DNA of 64,000 nt, taken from positions 1 to 64,000 of the forward strand of contig JBMOMN010000012.1 of assembly GCA_049324115.1 (NCBI GenBank), in the 5' to 3' direction. A program made the translations under genes and the position numbers. Within the stretch, counting starts at the first letter, position 1. Each line of letters begins with the position of its first letter. The DNA comes from UBA5796 sp040752455 (GTDB lineage Bacteria; Chloroflexota; Anaerolineae; Anaerolineales; Villigracilaceae). Below the pieces are notes generated by a model. It saw only the letters and a program-made list of their open reading frames with translations, did no database searches and was not told where the DNA came from. Shown here piece after piece: positions 48,272 through 56,970 of the stretch.

Positions 48272-49738
48272 ATGCCCAAAAAAGTATTCATCTCCGCCGA
48301 CCACGGCATGGCCATCATCTACTTCCTCCAGACCGACGTCATCCCGGCATTGCTCGACGCCGGGGTCGAAGTCGTTCTATTAACCGACGACGAAATCCAG
48401 TCTCAAATCTCCAGTCGCTTTGGTCGCCCTGGGCTTGTCGTCGAAGGCTTGCGGCTCAAAGAAGCCAACAAATACGCCAACACCGTCCAACCCCGCCTCC
48501 AATGGCTGCTCTCCTCCTACCTGCGCCGGGTCGGCGGCTCGTGGCGGATCAACACCGAAGCCATGGACAGCAACATCTGGGAAGTCTGGAAAGAAAACTC
48601 GTGGAAATTCCGTTTGGGAATTTGGATTCCCGCCGCGCTGGCGATCCTGATCCTGCGCTCGAGCCGACTCGCCCGCAGGGCGCTGGTCAAGTCCCAAACC
48701 CGCTTCACCCCGGACCCGGGCCTGTATACCGATTACTTTGACAAATACCAGCCCGATCTGGTCATCGCCTCCACGGCCGGCTGGCGGCTGGACCGCTACC
48801 TCCTGCGCGAGGCCAAACGCCGCGGCCTCCCGACTATGGCCGCCATCGTCGGCTGGGACAACCCCTCCAGCTACAGCATCCCCGGCGCGCCGATGGACTG
48901 GGCCACCTGCTGGTCCCAGCTCCAGAAAGACGAACTCGTCCACGGCTCCGACTGGGACGCGGATCGCGTCCACATCGGCGGAATCCCATCCTATGACGGC
49001 TACTTCCGCAAGACCTGGCTCATCCCGAAGGACGAGTATTTCAAGCGTCACGGCCTCGACCCGAAGCGCAAACTGATCTCCTACGCCTGTTCCTTCGTCC
49101 ATTTTGCGCCGAATTATCCCAACGTCGAAGCCCTGGCGAAACTCGTCGCCTCGGACCAGCTCGCCGAACCGAGCCAGCTCCTGATCCGCCTGCACCCGAG
49201 CCACTTCCAGGACAGGCCGAAGATCTTCGCTGAGGAACGGGCCAAGATCCACGCGCTGGAGCAGAAATATCCGCACGTGCATGTCGTCCGCCCGGTGGCC
49301 CTGGGCGGGTCGCTCGGCTACTACGGCGGCGAAGACATGGACGAGAAATCCTCCATGATGGCCCACTCGGACGTATTCGTCACAGTTTATTCCACGATGG
49401 TGGTCGAGACCGCCGTCCACGACACGCCCATCATCGGGGCGGTGATTGATACCCCCGGCGGCTGGAACGTGCCGGGCAAATTCTCGCTCTCGCTCAAGGA
49501 GATCGGGGACTGGCCGACCCACAAACGTTTCCGTGAAGCCAGGGCCGGGCGCGTCGCCAAAGACGAAGCCGAACTGCGGGATGCGGTCAACGCCTACTTG
49601 CGCGACCCGTCCCTCGACGCCGCCGAACGCCGCAAGTTCGTCGAAGACGAGATCACCTACACCGACGCCAGCGCCGGGAAACGGACTGCGGAGTTTATCT
49701 TGAAGGTGTTGGCTTCGCAAGCCGCCAAGTCTAAGTGA
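48272..49738 (+). CDS. capsule polysaccharide-type GT-B protein
   Basis: A 488-residue protein started at the ATG at 48272, after AAAAAGG. KKVFISADHGMAIIYFLQTDVIPALLDAGVEVVLLTDDEI is an N-terminal Rossmann half. The centre has SRLARRALVKSQTRFTPDPGLYTDYFDKYQPDLVIASTAGWRLDRYLLREAKRRGLPTMAAIVGWDNPSSY. The C-terminal half (LLIRLHPSHFQ...SSMMAHSDVFVTVYSTMVVETAVHDTPIIG) resembles CDP-glycerol and capsule-type transferases. It contains CCAGTCTCAAATCTCCAGTC in frame (QSQISSR). Ends before a palindromic terminator. Confidence 0.6.
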   Translation: MPKKVFISADHGMAIIYFLQTDVIPALLDAGVEVVLLTDDEIQSQISSRFGRPGLVVEGLRLKEANKYANTVQPRLQWLLSSYLRRVGGSWRINTEAMDSNIWEVWKENSWKFRLGIWIPAALAILILRSSRLARRALVKSQTRFTPDPGLYTDYFDKYQPDLVIASTAGWRLDRYLLREAKRRGLPTMAAIVGWDNPSSYSIPGAPMDWATCWSQLQKDELVHGSDWDADRVHIGGIPSYDGYFRKTWLIPKDEYFKRHGLDPKRKLISYACSFVHFAPNYPNVEALAKLVASDQLAEPSQLLIRLHPSHFQDRPKIFAEERAKIHALEQKYPHVHVVRPVALGGSLGYYGGEDMDEKSSMMAHSDVFVTVYSTMVVETAVHDTPIIGAVIDTPGGWNVPGKFSLSLKEIGDWPTHKRFREARAGRVAKDEAELRDAVNAYLRDPSLDAAERRKFVEDEITYTDASAGKRTAEFILKVLASQAAKSK

Positions 49739-49751
49739 AACTCATTGAAAT

Positions 49752-49784
49752 ATGAAAATTCGGAGTTCAACTCCGAATTTTCAT
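49752..49784. terminator. 33-nt near-perfect palindrome
   Basis: ATGAAAATTCGGAGTT, one C, then AACTCCGAATTTTCAT, perfectly self-complementary (16-bp arms). It lies 13 nt after the stop of the upstream GT and 2 nt before the promoter of the AAA gene. Terminator or protein-binding operator. Confidence 0.6.
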
Positions 49785-49786
49785 GC

Positions 49787-49798
49787 TAAAATCCGATC
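49787..49798 (+). promoter_or_regulatory. extended -10 of a probable leaderless promoter
   Basis: TGC-TAAAAT (box 49787-49792) is six nt from the ATG at 49799, matching the spacing at 595 and 4256. Confidence 0.45.
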
Positions 49799-50947
49799 AT
49801 GCTTGCCCGATCCCGCTATCTCACCCAACTCCAAACCGCCCTGCGCCGCTCGCCGGTGACAGCCCTGCTCGGACCACGCCAGTGTGGCAAGACCACCCTG
49901 GCGCTCCAACTCGCCCAGAAGCAGCCTGCTACGCTTTTCGATCTCGAATCCATCCCCGACCGGCGCCGTCTGCAAAACCCTGAATTGGTTCTGGGTGCGT
50001 TAAGCGGACTGGTCATCCTGGATGAAATCCAGCTGATGCCGGAACTGTTCGCGGTGTTGCGCGTCCTGGTAGACCGACCGGAAAATGCCGCCAGGTTCCT
50101 TATTTTGGGCAGCGCCTCTCCGGCAATCATCAAATCCGTCTCCGAAACGCTGGCAGGACGGGTCGAATTCGTGGAACTCAGCGGTTTTGATCTTTCTGAA
50201 ACAGGCCCCGAAAATTGGGAAAGTCTGTGGCTGCGCGGTGGCTTCCCGCGTTCCTTCCTGGCCGACTCAGAACCTGACAGCCTGGCCTGGCGCGAAGGCT
50301 TCATCCGCACATTCTTGGAGCGAGACATCCCCCAGCTGGGGATCAACATCCCGCCGACAGCCCTGCGCCGTTTCTGGACAATGCTGGCCCACTACCACGG
50401 TCAGACCTGGAACGCGGCCGAACTCTCTCGTTCGATGGGCCTCTCGGACAAAACCGTCCGCTCTTACCTGGATATTTTGACGGGCGCGTTCATGCTGCGG
50501 CAACTCCAACCCTGGTACGAAAACCTGGGCAAACGCCAGGTCAAATCCCCCAAAATTTATTTCCGCGATACCGGTCTGCTCCACAGCTTGCTCGACATCC
50601 CGGATAAACTCAACTTGCTGGGACATCCCAAATCGGGCGCATCTTGGGAAGGTTTTGCATTGGAACAGGTTCTCCAGACGGTGCATCCGGCCCAGGTGTA
50701 TTTTTGGGGCGTTCACAGCGGCGCCGAACTGGACTTGCTCTTCACTCTCAATGGTAAACGCGTCGGGATCGAGATCAAGTTCAACGAAGCTCCTCTGGTA
50801 ACCGCCTCCATGCGTACAGCTGTGAAAGATTTATCTTTATCCCAACTGTGGATCGTTTATCCCGGCAGTCATGCCCACCCCGTGGAAGAAAAGATTGCCT
50901 TGCTTCCCCTGACCCAGATCGAAAGTTTGGCTTCGATGGTTGCATGA
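49799..50947 (+). CDS. AAA-family ATPase with DUF4143 domain
   Basis: A 382-residue protein. Walker A is LLGPRQCGKTTLALQLA (about residue 24-40), LVILDEIQLMPELFAVLRVLVD is Walker B and the sensor, and the C-terminal DUF4143 region follows: PTALRRFWTMLAHYHGQTWNAAELSRSMGLSDKTVRSYLDIL (HTH-like) then IYFRDTGLLHSLLD and a PD-(D/E)XK-like GIEIKFNEAP. Such genes are often mobile or linked to toxin systems, with no proven function. The stop overlaps the sulfotransferase start (ATGA). AT-richer than the neighbouring genes. Confidence 0.85.
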   Translation: MLARSRYLTQLQTALRRSPVTALLGPRQCGKTTLALQLAQKQPATLFDLESIPDRRRLQNPELVLGALSGLVILDEIQLMPELFAVLRVLVDRPENAARFLILGSASPAIIKSVSETLAGRVEFVELSGFDLSETGPENWESLWLRGGFPRSFLADSEPDSLAWREGFIRTFLERDIPQLGINIPPTALRRFWTMLAHYHGQTWNAAELSRSMGLSDKTVRSYLDILTGAFMLRQLQPWYENLGKRQVKSPKIYFRDTGLLHSLLDIPDKLNLLGHPKSGASWEGFALEQVLQTVHPAQVYFWGVHSGAELDLLFTLNGKRVGIEIKFNEAPLVTASMRTAVKDLSLSQLWIVYPGSHAHPVEEKIALLPLTQIESLASMVA

Positions 50948-51804
50948 ACAAACTCACCCTCAAGCGCCGACTCAAAACCCTGCGCTGGCACTACCGGCGG
51001 AGGCAGGCCGCCCGCCGCTTTGGAGCGGATGCTTTGAGCCGCGCTCCCATCGTCTTCGGCAACGCCATCCCCAAGTCCGGCTCGCACCTGATCATCCAGG
51101 TGCTGCTCGGTTTAACGGGGATCGGCCCGTTCGTGGATTCCGGCTTCCCGCCCGCCAACCGGGACGAGGCCAACCTGAAACTCCAGCCCGAACGGGTCCT
51201 GGCGAATCTCAAGGCCATGCGTCCCGGCGACATCGGCTACGGCTACATCGGCTGCGAGGAACCCTATCTCGGCCTGTTGACTGCGCCGGGGCGGGCCACC
51301 ATCTTCATCCACCGCGACCCTCGGGATGTGATCGTTTCGTCAGTGTTCTACATCTCCGAGATCAACCCCGGCCACGCCCTGCACGAGTATTACAACCGGG
51401 AATTCGACTCGGTCGAGGCCCGCATCAAGGCCGAGATCAGCGGCATTGACGATCCCGAAAACCGTTATTCCGGGGTGCGCAAACGCTTCGAAAAATACAT
51501 CGGTTGGCTGGACCAGCCAGCCGTGCTCAGCCTGCGCTTCGAGGAGATCATCTTGGCCCGTGACGAGGCCTTCAACCGCCTGTTGGATTATCTCGAAACG
51601 CGCGGCGCAACCTTCGCCGTGCAGCGTGAACAGGCTCTCGCCGCGCTCCACGCCACCATCCAGCCGAAGAAATCCGGCACCTTCCGCAAGGGACAGCCGG
51701 GCAACTGGCGCGAGCATTTCACCGAGGCCAACAAAGCCCTCTTCAAAGAAACCGCCGGGGATATTCTGCTCCGGCTGGGATATGAAAAAGACAATAACTG
51801 GTAA
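50944..51804 (+). CDS. sulfotransferase domain protein
   Basis: A 286-residue protein. The PAPS-binding sites are visible: 5'-phosphosulfate loop IPKSGSHLIIQVLL (residue about 40), the 3'-phosphate-binding IFIHRDPRDVIVSSVFY (about 120-136) and the C-terminal GXXGXXR-like RKGQPGNWREHF (about 245-256). LSLRFEEII is the conserved Glu-containing strand. It transfers sulfate from PAPS to a carbohydrate or other acceptor. The fused ATP sulfurylase-APS kinase at 52991 would supply PAPS. The ATG overlaps the AAA stop. Confidence 0.88.
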   Translation: MNKLTLKRRLKTLRWHYRRRQAARRFGADALSRAPIVFGNAIPKSGSHLIIQVLLGLTGIGPFVDSGFPPANRDEANLKLQPERVLANLKAMRPGDIGYGYIGCEEPYLGLLTAPGRATIFIHRDPRDVIVSSVFYISEINPGHALHEYYNREFDSVEARIKAEISGIDDPENRYSGVRKRFEKYIGWLDQPAVLSLRFEEIILARDEAFNRLLDYLETRGATFAVQREQALAALHATIQPKKSGTFRKGQPGNWREHFTEANKALFKETAGDILLRLGYEKDNNW

Positions 51805-51805
51805 C

Positions 51806-51848
51806 GCGACATTCATGTCGCTACCGGGCAAGGCGACATAAATGTCGC
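51806..51848. repeat. two GCGACAT-N2-ATGTCGC hairpins
   Basis: GCGACAT-TC-ATGTCGC (51806-51821) and GCGACAT-AA-ATGTCGC (51833-51848): two perfect palindromes with only the loop differing, in the spacer before the oxidoreductase gene. Confidence 0.65.
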
Positions 51849-51870
51849 TTTACAAGGAAAGCGAATTCTC

Positions 51871-52899
51871 ATGAAAATTCTCCTTGCCGGATTTGGCTCC
51901 ATCGGCCGCCGTCATTTCCGCAACCTGACGGCGCTCGGCGAAACCGACCTGGTGCTCTTCCGCACGAAAAAATCCACCTTGCCGGACGATGAACTGGCTG
52001 GCTACCCCGTCGAAACGGACCTGGCCGAAGCCCTGACGAAACACCGCCCGCAAGCCGTCGTCGTCGCCAACCCGACCGCCCTGCACATGGACGTCGCCAT
52101 CCCGGCCGCCGAAGCCGGCTGCCACCTCCTGCTCGAAAAGCCCATCGCCGGCGACCTCTCCCGCATCCCCGAATTGCGCCGGGCCGCCGAAAAAAGCGGC
52201 AGCCGCATCCTGGTCGGCTTCCAGTTCCGCTACCACCCCACCCTCAACAAAGCCCGCGAACTGATCCACAATGAAGATCTCGGCCAGATCCTGACCGCCC
52301 ATGCCCACTGGGGCGAGTACCTGCCCAACTGGCATCCCTGGGAAGATTACCGGGCCAGTTACGCCGCCCGCGCCGACCTCGGCGGCGGCGTGATCGTCAC
52401 CCTGACCCACCCGCTCGACTACCTGCGCTACCTGCTCGGCGAAGTCGAGGCGCTCTGGTCGTTCAACGGCCATGTCTCGTCGCTGGAACTGTCCGGCGTG
52501 GAGGACGCCGCCGAAATCGGGATCAGGTTCAGGTCCGGGGCGCTCGGCGGGGTGCATCTCAATTATTTCCAGCGCCCGCCCGTCCACCGGCTGGAAATTG
52601 TCGGATCGAAGGGCACCCTCCGCTGGGACAATTCGGACGGGATCATCCACCTCGAGCGGATGCCCGCCCCGTTCGGCTCGTACTCGGACCTGCCGCCTGC
52701 TCCCGTTACCGAGACGTTCGCGCCGCCCGAGGGCTTCGAGCGGAACCAGCTCTTCGTGGCGCAAACGCGTCATTTCCTGGAGGTCGCCCACGGGTCGGCC
52801 GCTCCGCTGTGTACGCTGGAGGACGGCGCGCGGGCGCTGGAGCTGGCCCTCGCCGCGAAGGAATCCCAATCCCATTCAAAAGTCGTTAAGTGGTCGTAG
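51871..52899 (+). CDS. Gfo/Idh/MocA family oxidoreductase
   Basis: A 342-residue protein. The N-terminal NAD(P) fold is MKILLAGFGSIGRRHFRNLTALG, then VVANPTALHMDVAIPAAEAGCHLLLEKPIAGDL (EKP, catalytic). The C-terminal part has FQFRYHPTLNKARELI, GEYLPNWHPWEDYRASYAARADLGGGVIVTLTHPLDYLRYLLG. Family members oxidise or reduce a sugar at C3 or C4 (nucleotide sugars in glycan loci). The exact reaction is unknown; next to sulfation and nonulosonate genes. Confidence 0.85.
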   Translation: MKILLAGFGSIGRRHFRNLTALGETDLVLFRTKKSTLPDDELAGYPVETDLAEALTKHRPQAVVVANPTALHMDVAIPAAEAGCHLLLEKPIAGDLSRIPELRRAAEKSGSRILVGFQFRYHPTLNKARELIHNEDLGQILTAHAHWGEYLPNWHPWEDYRASYAARADLGGGVIVTLTHPLDYLRYLLGEVEALWSFNGHVSSLELSGVEDAAEIGIRFRSGALGGVHLNYFQRPPVHRLEIVGSKGTLRWDNSDGIIHLERMPAPFGSYSDLPPAPVTETFAPPEGFERNQLFVAQTRHFLEVAHGSAAPLCTLEDGARALELALAAKESQSHSKVVKWS

Positions 52900-52911
52900 G
52901 TTTTTTCACTA

Positions 52912-52968
52912 TTGACTTTGCCAAAACCCTGCTATAATTGCGCCTTGTGCAAAATTCAGTCACTGAAT
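52912..52968 (+). promoter_or_regulatory. sat-cysC promoter with ATTCA-N5-TGAAT operator
   Basis: TTGACT (52912-52917), a short 15-nt spacer, and an extended -10 TGC-TATAAT (box 52933-52938). The palindrome ATTCA-GTCAC-TGAAT (52954-52968) sits just after the expected start site, where a bound protein would block elongation or initiation. GAAGGAG precedes the ATG at 52991. Confidence 0.72.
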
Positions 52969-52990
52969 ATTACTTTGAAGGAGAAAGTGA

Positions 52991-54721
52991 ATGTCTCGAA
53001 CGAAATTGATCGCCCCTTACGGCGGCGAACTGGTCAACCTGATCACAAGCGGCGATGAGCGCGAGCAACTGCTCGACCTGGCGGCGACCCTGCCTTCGAT
53101 CAAGATCAACCAGCGTGCCCTGCACGACCTGGAAATGATCGCCACCGGCGCCTTTTCGCCACTGGACCGTTTCATGGGCAAAGCCGACTACGAGCGCGTG
53201 CTGCACGAAATGCGCCTGGCCGACGGGACCCTCTGGCCGCTGCCGATCACCCTGACCGCCAACCCGACCGAACTGCCCAGCGTCGGCAGCCAGTTGGTCC
53301 TGCGCAACGCCCTCAACGACGTGATCGCCATCATGACCCTGGAGGAGATTTACTCCTGGAACCAGGAAAAGGAAGCCCGGCTGGCCTACGGCACCGATGA
53401 CGCCCGCCACCCGATGGTCTCCGAGATGGCCCGCTGGGGCAAGGTCTGCATCTCCGGCGAGATGAAGATCGTCAACATGCCCAAGTACCACGATTTTGTT
53501 GAACTGCGCAACACCCCCGCCGAAGTGCGCACCAAACTGGAAGAGATGGGCCATGAGAACGTGGTTGCTTTCCAGACCCGCAACCCGCTCCACCGCGTCC
53601 ACGAGGAACTGACCCGCCGCGCCGCCGAAGCGGTCAACGGCTCGCTGCTGATTCACCCGGTGGTCGGCATGACCAAGCCCGGCGACGTGGACCACTACAC
53701 CCGCGTCCGCATCTACAAAGCCCTGGTGGATAACTACTACGAAAAATCCAGCACGATGCTCTCCCTGCTGCCGCTGGCCATGCGCATGGCCGGCCCCAAG
53801 GAAGCCCTGCTGCACGCCATCATCCGCCGTAACCACGGCGCCAACCATTTCATCGTCGGCCGCGACCACGCCGGTCCCGGCAACGACAGCTCCGGCAAAC
53901 CCTTCTACGGCCCCTACGACGCCCAGGAAATCATGAAACAGTACGAGTCCGAACTCGGCGTCAAGATGGTCCCGTTCGAGATGCTGGTCTACCTGCCCGA
54001 TGAAGACCGCTACGTCGAGCAGAAGGACATCCCCGCCGGGGCGAAAGTGCTCAATATTTCCGGCACCCAGGTGCGGGACGACTACCTCGCCAGGGGCAGA
54101 CTGCTTCCCGAATGGTTCACCCGCCCCGAGACCGCCGAAATCCTGCGCCAGTCGTACCCGCCGCGCCACGAGCAAGGCTTCTGCCTGTGGTTCACCGGCC
54201 TGAGCGGCTCCGGCAAATCGGCCACCACCCAGGTGCTGACCGACCTGCTGCTCGAACGCGGCAAGACCCTGACCGTGCTCGACGGTGACGTGGTCCGCAC
54301 GCACCTGTCGAAGGGCCTCGGTTTTAGCAAGGAAGACCGCGACACCAACATCCTGCGCATCGGCTACGTGGCCGGTGAACTCGTCCGGCACGGGGGGGCG
54401 GTCATCTGCGCCGCCATCAGTCCCTACCGCGCCGCCCGCAACGAAGCCCGCAAGATGGTCGGCGAGAACTTCATCATGGTCCACATGGACACGCCCGTCG
54501 AAATCTGCGAGGAACGCGACGTCAAGGGCTTGTACGCCAAAGCCCGCCAGTCCATGGCCGAGGGCAAGCCGATGGGCTTCACCGGCGTGGATGATCCCTA
54601 CGAGCCGCCGATTGATCCCGAAATCACGCTCACGGGCTATGGCTCCACGCCTGAAGAGAACGCCCGCAAGGTCATCGCCTATCTCGAAGAACAGGGTTAC
54701 ATTGACCCTAACAACCACTAA
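52991..54721 (+). CDS. bifunctional sulfate adenylyltransferase / adenylylsulfate kinase
   Basis: A 576-residue fusion. ATP sulfurylase part (1-390): PYGGELVNLI, then FQTRNPLHRVHEELTRRA (QxRNPxHxxH) and IIRRNHGANHFIVGRDHAGPG (GRD). APS kinase part (about 395-576): GLSGSGKSATTQVLTDLLLERG (P-loop), LDGDVVRTHLSKGLGFSKEDRDTNILRIGYVA and ICAAISPYRAARNEAR. It makes PAPS from sulfate and ATP, as in thermophilic and PAPS-utilising bacteria. The sulfotransferase two genes upstream is the probable user. It has its own promoter and operator. Confidence 0.94.
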   Translation: MSRTKLIAPYGGELVNLITSGDEREQLLDLAATLPSIKINQRALHDLEMIATGAFSPLDRFMGKADYERVLHEMRLADGTLWPLPITLTANPTELPSVGSQLVLRNALNDVIAIMTLEEIYSWNQEKEARLAYGTDDARHPMVSEMARWGKVCISGEMKIVNMPKYHDFVELRNTPAEVRTKLEEMGHENVVAFQTRNPLHRVHEELTRRAAEAVNGSLLIHPVVGMTKPGDVDHYTRVRIYKALVDNYYEKSSTMLSLLPLAMRMAGPKEALLHAIIRRNHGANHFIVGRDHAGPGNDSSGKPFYGPYDAQEIMKQYESELGVKMVPFEMLVYLPDEDRYVEQKDIPAGAKVLNISGTQVRDDYLARGRLLPEWFTRPETAEILRQSYPPRHEQGFCLWFTGLSGSGKSATTQVLTDLLLERGKTLTVLDGDVVRTHLSKGLGFSKEDRDTNILRIGYVAGELVRHGGAVICAAISPYRAARNEARKMVGENFIMVHMDTPVEICEERDVKGLYAKARQSMAEGKPMGFTGVDDPYEPPIDPEITLTGYGSTPEENARKVIAYLEEQGYIDPNNH

Positions 54722-54737
54722 ATCTTGATTCCAGGTG

Positions 54738-54768
54738 GGGCGGGAGTCATCCCGCCCTGCTTTGTTTG
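54738..54768 (+). terminator. hairpin after sat-cysC
   Basis: GGGCGGGA (54738-54745), loop GTCA, TCCCGCCC (54750-54757), then TGCTTTGTTTG. A probable intrinsic terminator. Confidence 0.6.
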
Positions 54769-54778
54769 TAAACGGAGT

Positions 54779-54819
54779 CCGAGGTCTCCCGACTTCGGCG
54801 CAAAACCGGGAGGTTTTGC
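54779..54819. repeat. two GTC/ACC-tetraloop hairpins
   Basis: CCGAGGTC-TCCC-GACTTCGG (54779-54798, one G-T pair) and GCAAAACC-GGGA-GGTTTTGC (54800-54819). Same stem-tetraloop style as 17608-17652 and 26354-26412. Confidence 0.7.
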
Positions 54820-54846
54820 ACTCCATATCAATTTGCAGGATCGAAC

Positions 54847-55677
54847 ATGAGCACAATTCTCGATAAATTCTCGCTATCCGGTAAAACCGCCCTCGTGACG
54901 GGCGGAGCCGGTCTGCTCGGAAGGGAATTTTGCCGCACCCTGGCCGAAGCCGGCGCGTCGGTCGCGGTGGTGGACTTGAACCAGGCCGCGGCCCAAAGCG
55001 TGGCGGATGACCTGACCGCGGCCGGATTCCGCGCCCTCGGCCTGGGCGCCGACATCACCCGGCCTGATTCCGTCAAAGCGATGACCGCAGCGGTCGTCTC
55101 GACCTTTGGCGGAATCCACGTCCTGGTCAATTCCGCGGCCCTCGACCCCAAGTTCGACCCCGAGGCCGCCTCCAAAGGCATCGCCCCCGGCGCGTTCGAA
55201 GATTACCCGCTCGAGCAGTGGAACGCGGCCCTGGACGTCAACCTGACCGGGATGTTCCTCGTCACCCAGGCCTGCGCCCGGCAGATGGTGGCCCAGGGCA
55301 AAAAGGGCAGCATCATCAACATCTGCTCCACCTACGGCCTGAACGGTCCCGACCAGCGTATCTACATCAAGGACGGCAAACGGGTGGCCTTCAAGCCGGT
55401 TTATTACACCACTACCAAGGCCGGGGTGATGGGATTCACCAAATACCTGGCTGCCTACTACGCCGGGACCGAGATCCGGGTCAACGCCCTGACCCCCGGC
55501 GGCGTGTTCAACAACCACGAAGACTACTTCGTCACCAATTACTCCGCCAAGACAATCCTTGGGCGGATGGCCCACAAAGACGAAATGAACGGCGCATTGC
55601 TGTTCCTGGCCTCGGAGGCCTCATCCTACATGACTGGAAACAACGTTATCGTTGATGGAGGCTGGACGGCCTGGTAA
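54847..55677 (+). CDS. short-chain dehydrogenase/reductase
   Basis: A 276-residue classical SDR. The nucleotide site is TALVTGGAGLLGREFCRTLAEAG and NSAALDP is the NNAG-like motif. IINICSTYG, then YYTTTKAGVMGFTKYLAAYY, give the catalytic Ser-Tyr-Lys. RVNALTPGGVFNNH and SSYMTGNNVIVDGGWTAW complete the pattern. SDRs of this kind (PtmA-like) are found beside CMP-nonulosonate genes, where they modify the sugar; this context match is an inference. Next to the NeuA-HAD fusion. Confidence 0.82.
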   Translation: MSTILDKFSLSGKTALVTGGAGLLGREFCRTLAEAGASVAVVDLNQAAAQSVADDLTAAGFRALGLGADITRPDSVKAMTAAVVSTFGGIHVLVNSAALDPKFDPEAASKGIAPGAFEDYPLEQWNAALDVNLTGMFLVTQACARQMVAQGKKGSIINICSTYGLNGPDQRIYIKDGKRVAFKPVYYTTTKAGVMGFTKYLAAYYAGTEIRVNALTPGGVFNNHEDYFVTNYSAKTILGRMAHKDEMNGALLFLASEASSYMTGNNVIVDGGWTAW

Positions 55678-55678
55678 C

Positions 55679-55737
55679 TCTGGTAATTGGTAAATGGTAA
55701 TTACCACTTACCAATTACCGATGACTGATGACTGATG
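55679..55737. repeat. GGTAATTGGTAAATGGTAATT / TTACCAATTACC hairpin plus GATGACT tandem
   Basis: GGTAATTGGTAAATGGTAAT with ACCACTTACCAATTACC in the opposite sense, followed by three copies of GATGACT. The last copy contains the ATG of the NeuA-HAD gene. Confidence 0.75.
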
Positions 55738-56970
55738 ACTGACATCCTCGCATTGATCCCCGCTCGCGGCGGCTCGAAAGGCATCCCGCGCAAGAACATC
55801 CGCGACTTTGCAGGCTATCCACTGATCGCCTGGAGCATTGCCGCGGGACAGAAATCCAGCCTCGTCACGCGGGTCATCCTCAGCACGGACGACGAGGAGA
55901 TCGCCGCGGTCGCCCGTCAGTTCGGGGCCGGGACGCCCTTCCTGCGCCCGGCCGAATTCGCCCAGGACGACACCACCGACCTGCCGGTCTTCCAGCACGC
56001 CCTGGCCTGGCTCAAGGAAAACGAAGGCTACGTCCCGGAAATCGTCGTGCAACTGCGCCCAACCTCCCCGATCCGCCCCGCCAACCTGGTGGACGCGGCC
56101 GTTCGGGTTTTGCTCGACCACCCGGAGGCGGATTGCGTGCGCGGCGTGGTCCCGGCGGGGCAGAACCCGCACAAGATGTGGCGGCTGCCCGAGGGAAGCT
56201 CCGGCCCGATGAAGCACCTGCTCGACGTGCCCGGCATCCCCGAACCCTACAATGCCCCGCGCCAGAGCCTGCCGCCGGTTTACTGGCAGACCGGGCACAT
56301 AGACGCCATCCGCACCGCGTCCATCCTCGAAAAGCATTCCCTGACCGGGGACGTGATCTACCCGCTGGTGATTGACCCGCGCTACACGGTGGACATTGAC
56401 AACCTGCAAGACTGGGCGCGCTACGAGCATCTGGTCGCGACCGGGGGGCTGGAGTTCGTCTCCCCGGGCCGGACGCGGCGCCCGATGCCGGAGCGGGTCG
56501 AGTTGATCGTGCTGGATTTCGACGGCGTGATCACCGACAACCGGGTCTACACCGACCAGGACGGGCGCGAAATGGTCGCGGCCAGCCGCAGCGACAGCCT
56601 GCTGCTCAAGACCTTGCGCGAGAAAGGCGTCGAGACGGTGATCCTGTCGTCGGAGCCGAACCCGGTTGTGGCGGCGCGGGCGAAGAAGATCGGGCTGGAA
56701 TCCGTTCAGGGGGTCGGGATCCAGGCCAAGGGTCCCGCGCTGATGCGGCTTTTGGCGCAGAAAAACGTCCCGGCGGCGCGGGTGGTCTACGTCGGCAATG
56801 ACCTCAACGATCTGCCCTGTTTCGAGATCGCCGGCTGGGCCGTGGCCGTCGCGGACGCGTATCCCGAAGTCCTGCGCGCCGCCGATCACGTGCTCAGCAA
56901 ATCCGGCGGGCATGGGGCGGTGCGGGAATTGTGTGAAATCATTTTGAAGAAACTAGAGGAGCCAAAATGA
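55735..56970 (+). CDS. neuA: fused CMP-nonulosonate synthetase and HAD phosphatase
   Basis: A 411-residue fusion. Residues 1-240 are NeuA: ILALIPARGGSKGIPRKNIRDFAGYPLIAWSI, LSTDDEEIAAVARQFGA, QLRPTSPIRPANLVDAAV. Residues about 255-411 are a KdsC-like HAD: LIVLDFDGVITDNRVYTDQDGREM (DXD nucleophile), VILSSEPN, YVGNDLNDLPCFEIAG, DAYPEVLRAADHVLSKSGGHGAVREL. KdsC-like phosphatases remove the 9-phosphate of nonulosonate phosphates. The fusion suggests a NeuB-9-phosphate route (KDN-type). The overlap with the NeuB start is 4 nt. Confidence 0.9.
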   Translation: MTDILALIPARGGSKGIPRKNIRDFAGYPLIAWSIAAGQKSSLVTRVILSTDDEEIAAVARQFGAGTPFLRPAEFAQDDTTDLPVFQHALAWLKENEGYVPEIVVQLRPTSPIRPANLVDAAVRVLLDHPEADCVRGVVPAGQNPHKMWRLPEGSSGPMKHLLDVPGIPEPYNAPRQSLPPVYWQTGHIDAIRTASILEKHSLTGDVIYPLVIDPRYTVDIDNLQDWARYEHLVATGGLEFVSPGRTRRPMPERVELIVLDFDGVITDNRVYTDQDGREMVAASRSDSLLLKTLREKGVETVILSSEPNPVVAARAKKIGLESVQGVGIQAKGPALMRLLAQKNVPAARVVYVGNDLNDLPCFEIAGWAVAVADAYPEVLRAADHVLSKSGGHGAVRELCEIILKKLEEPK

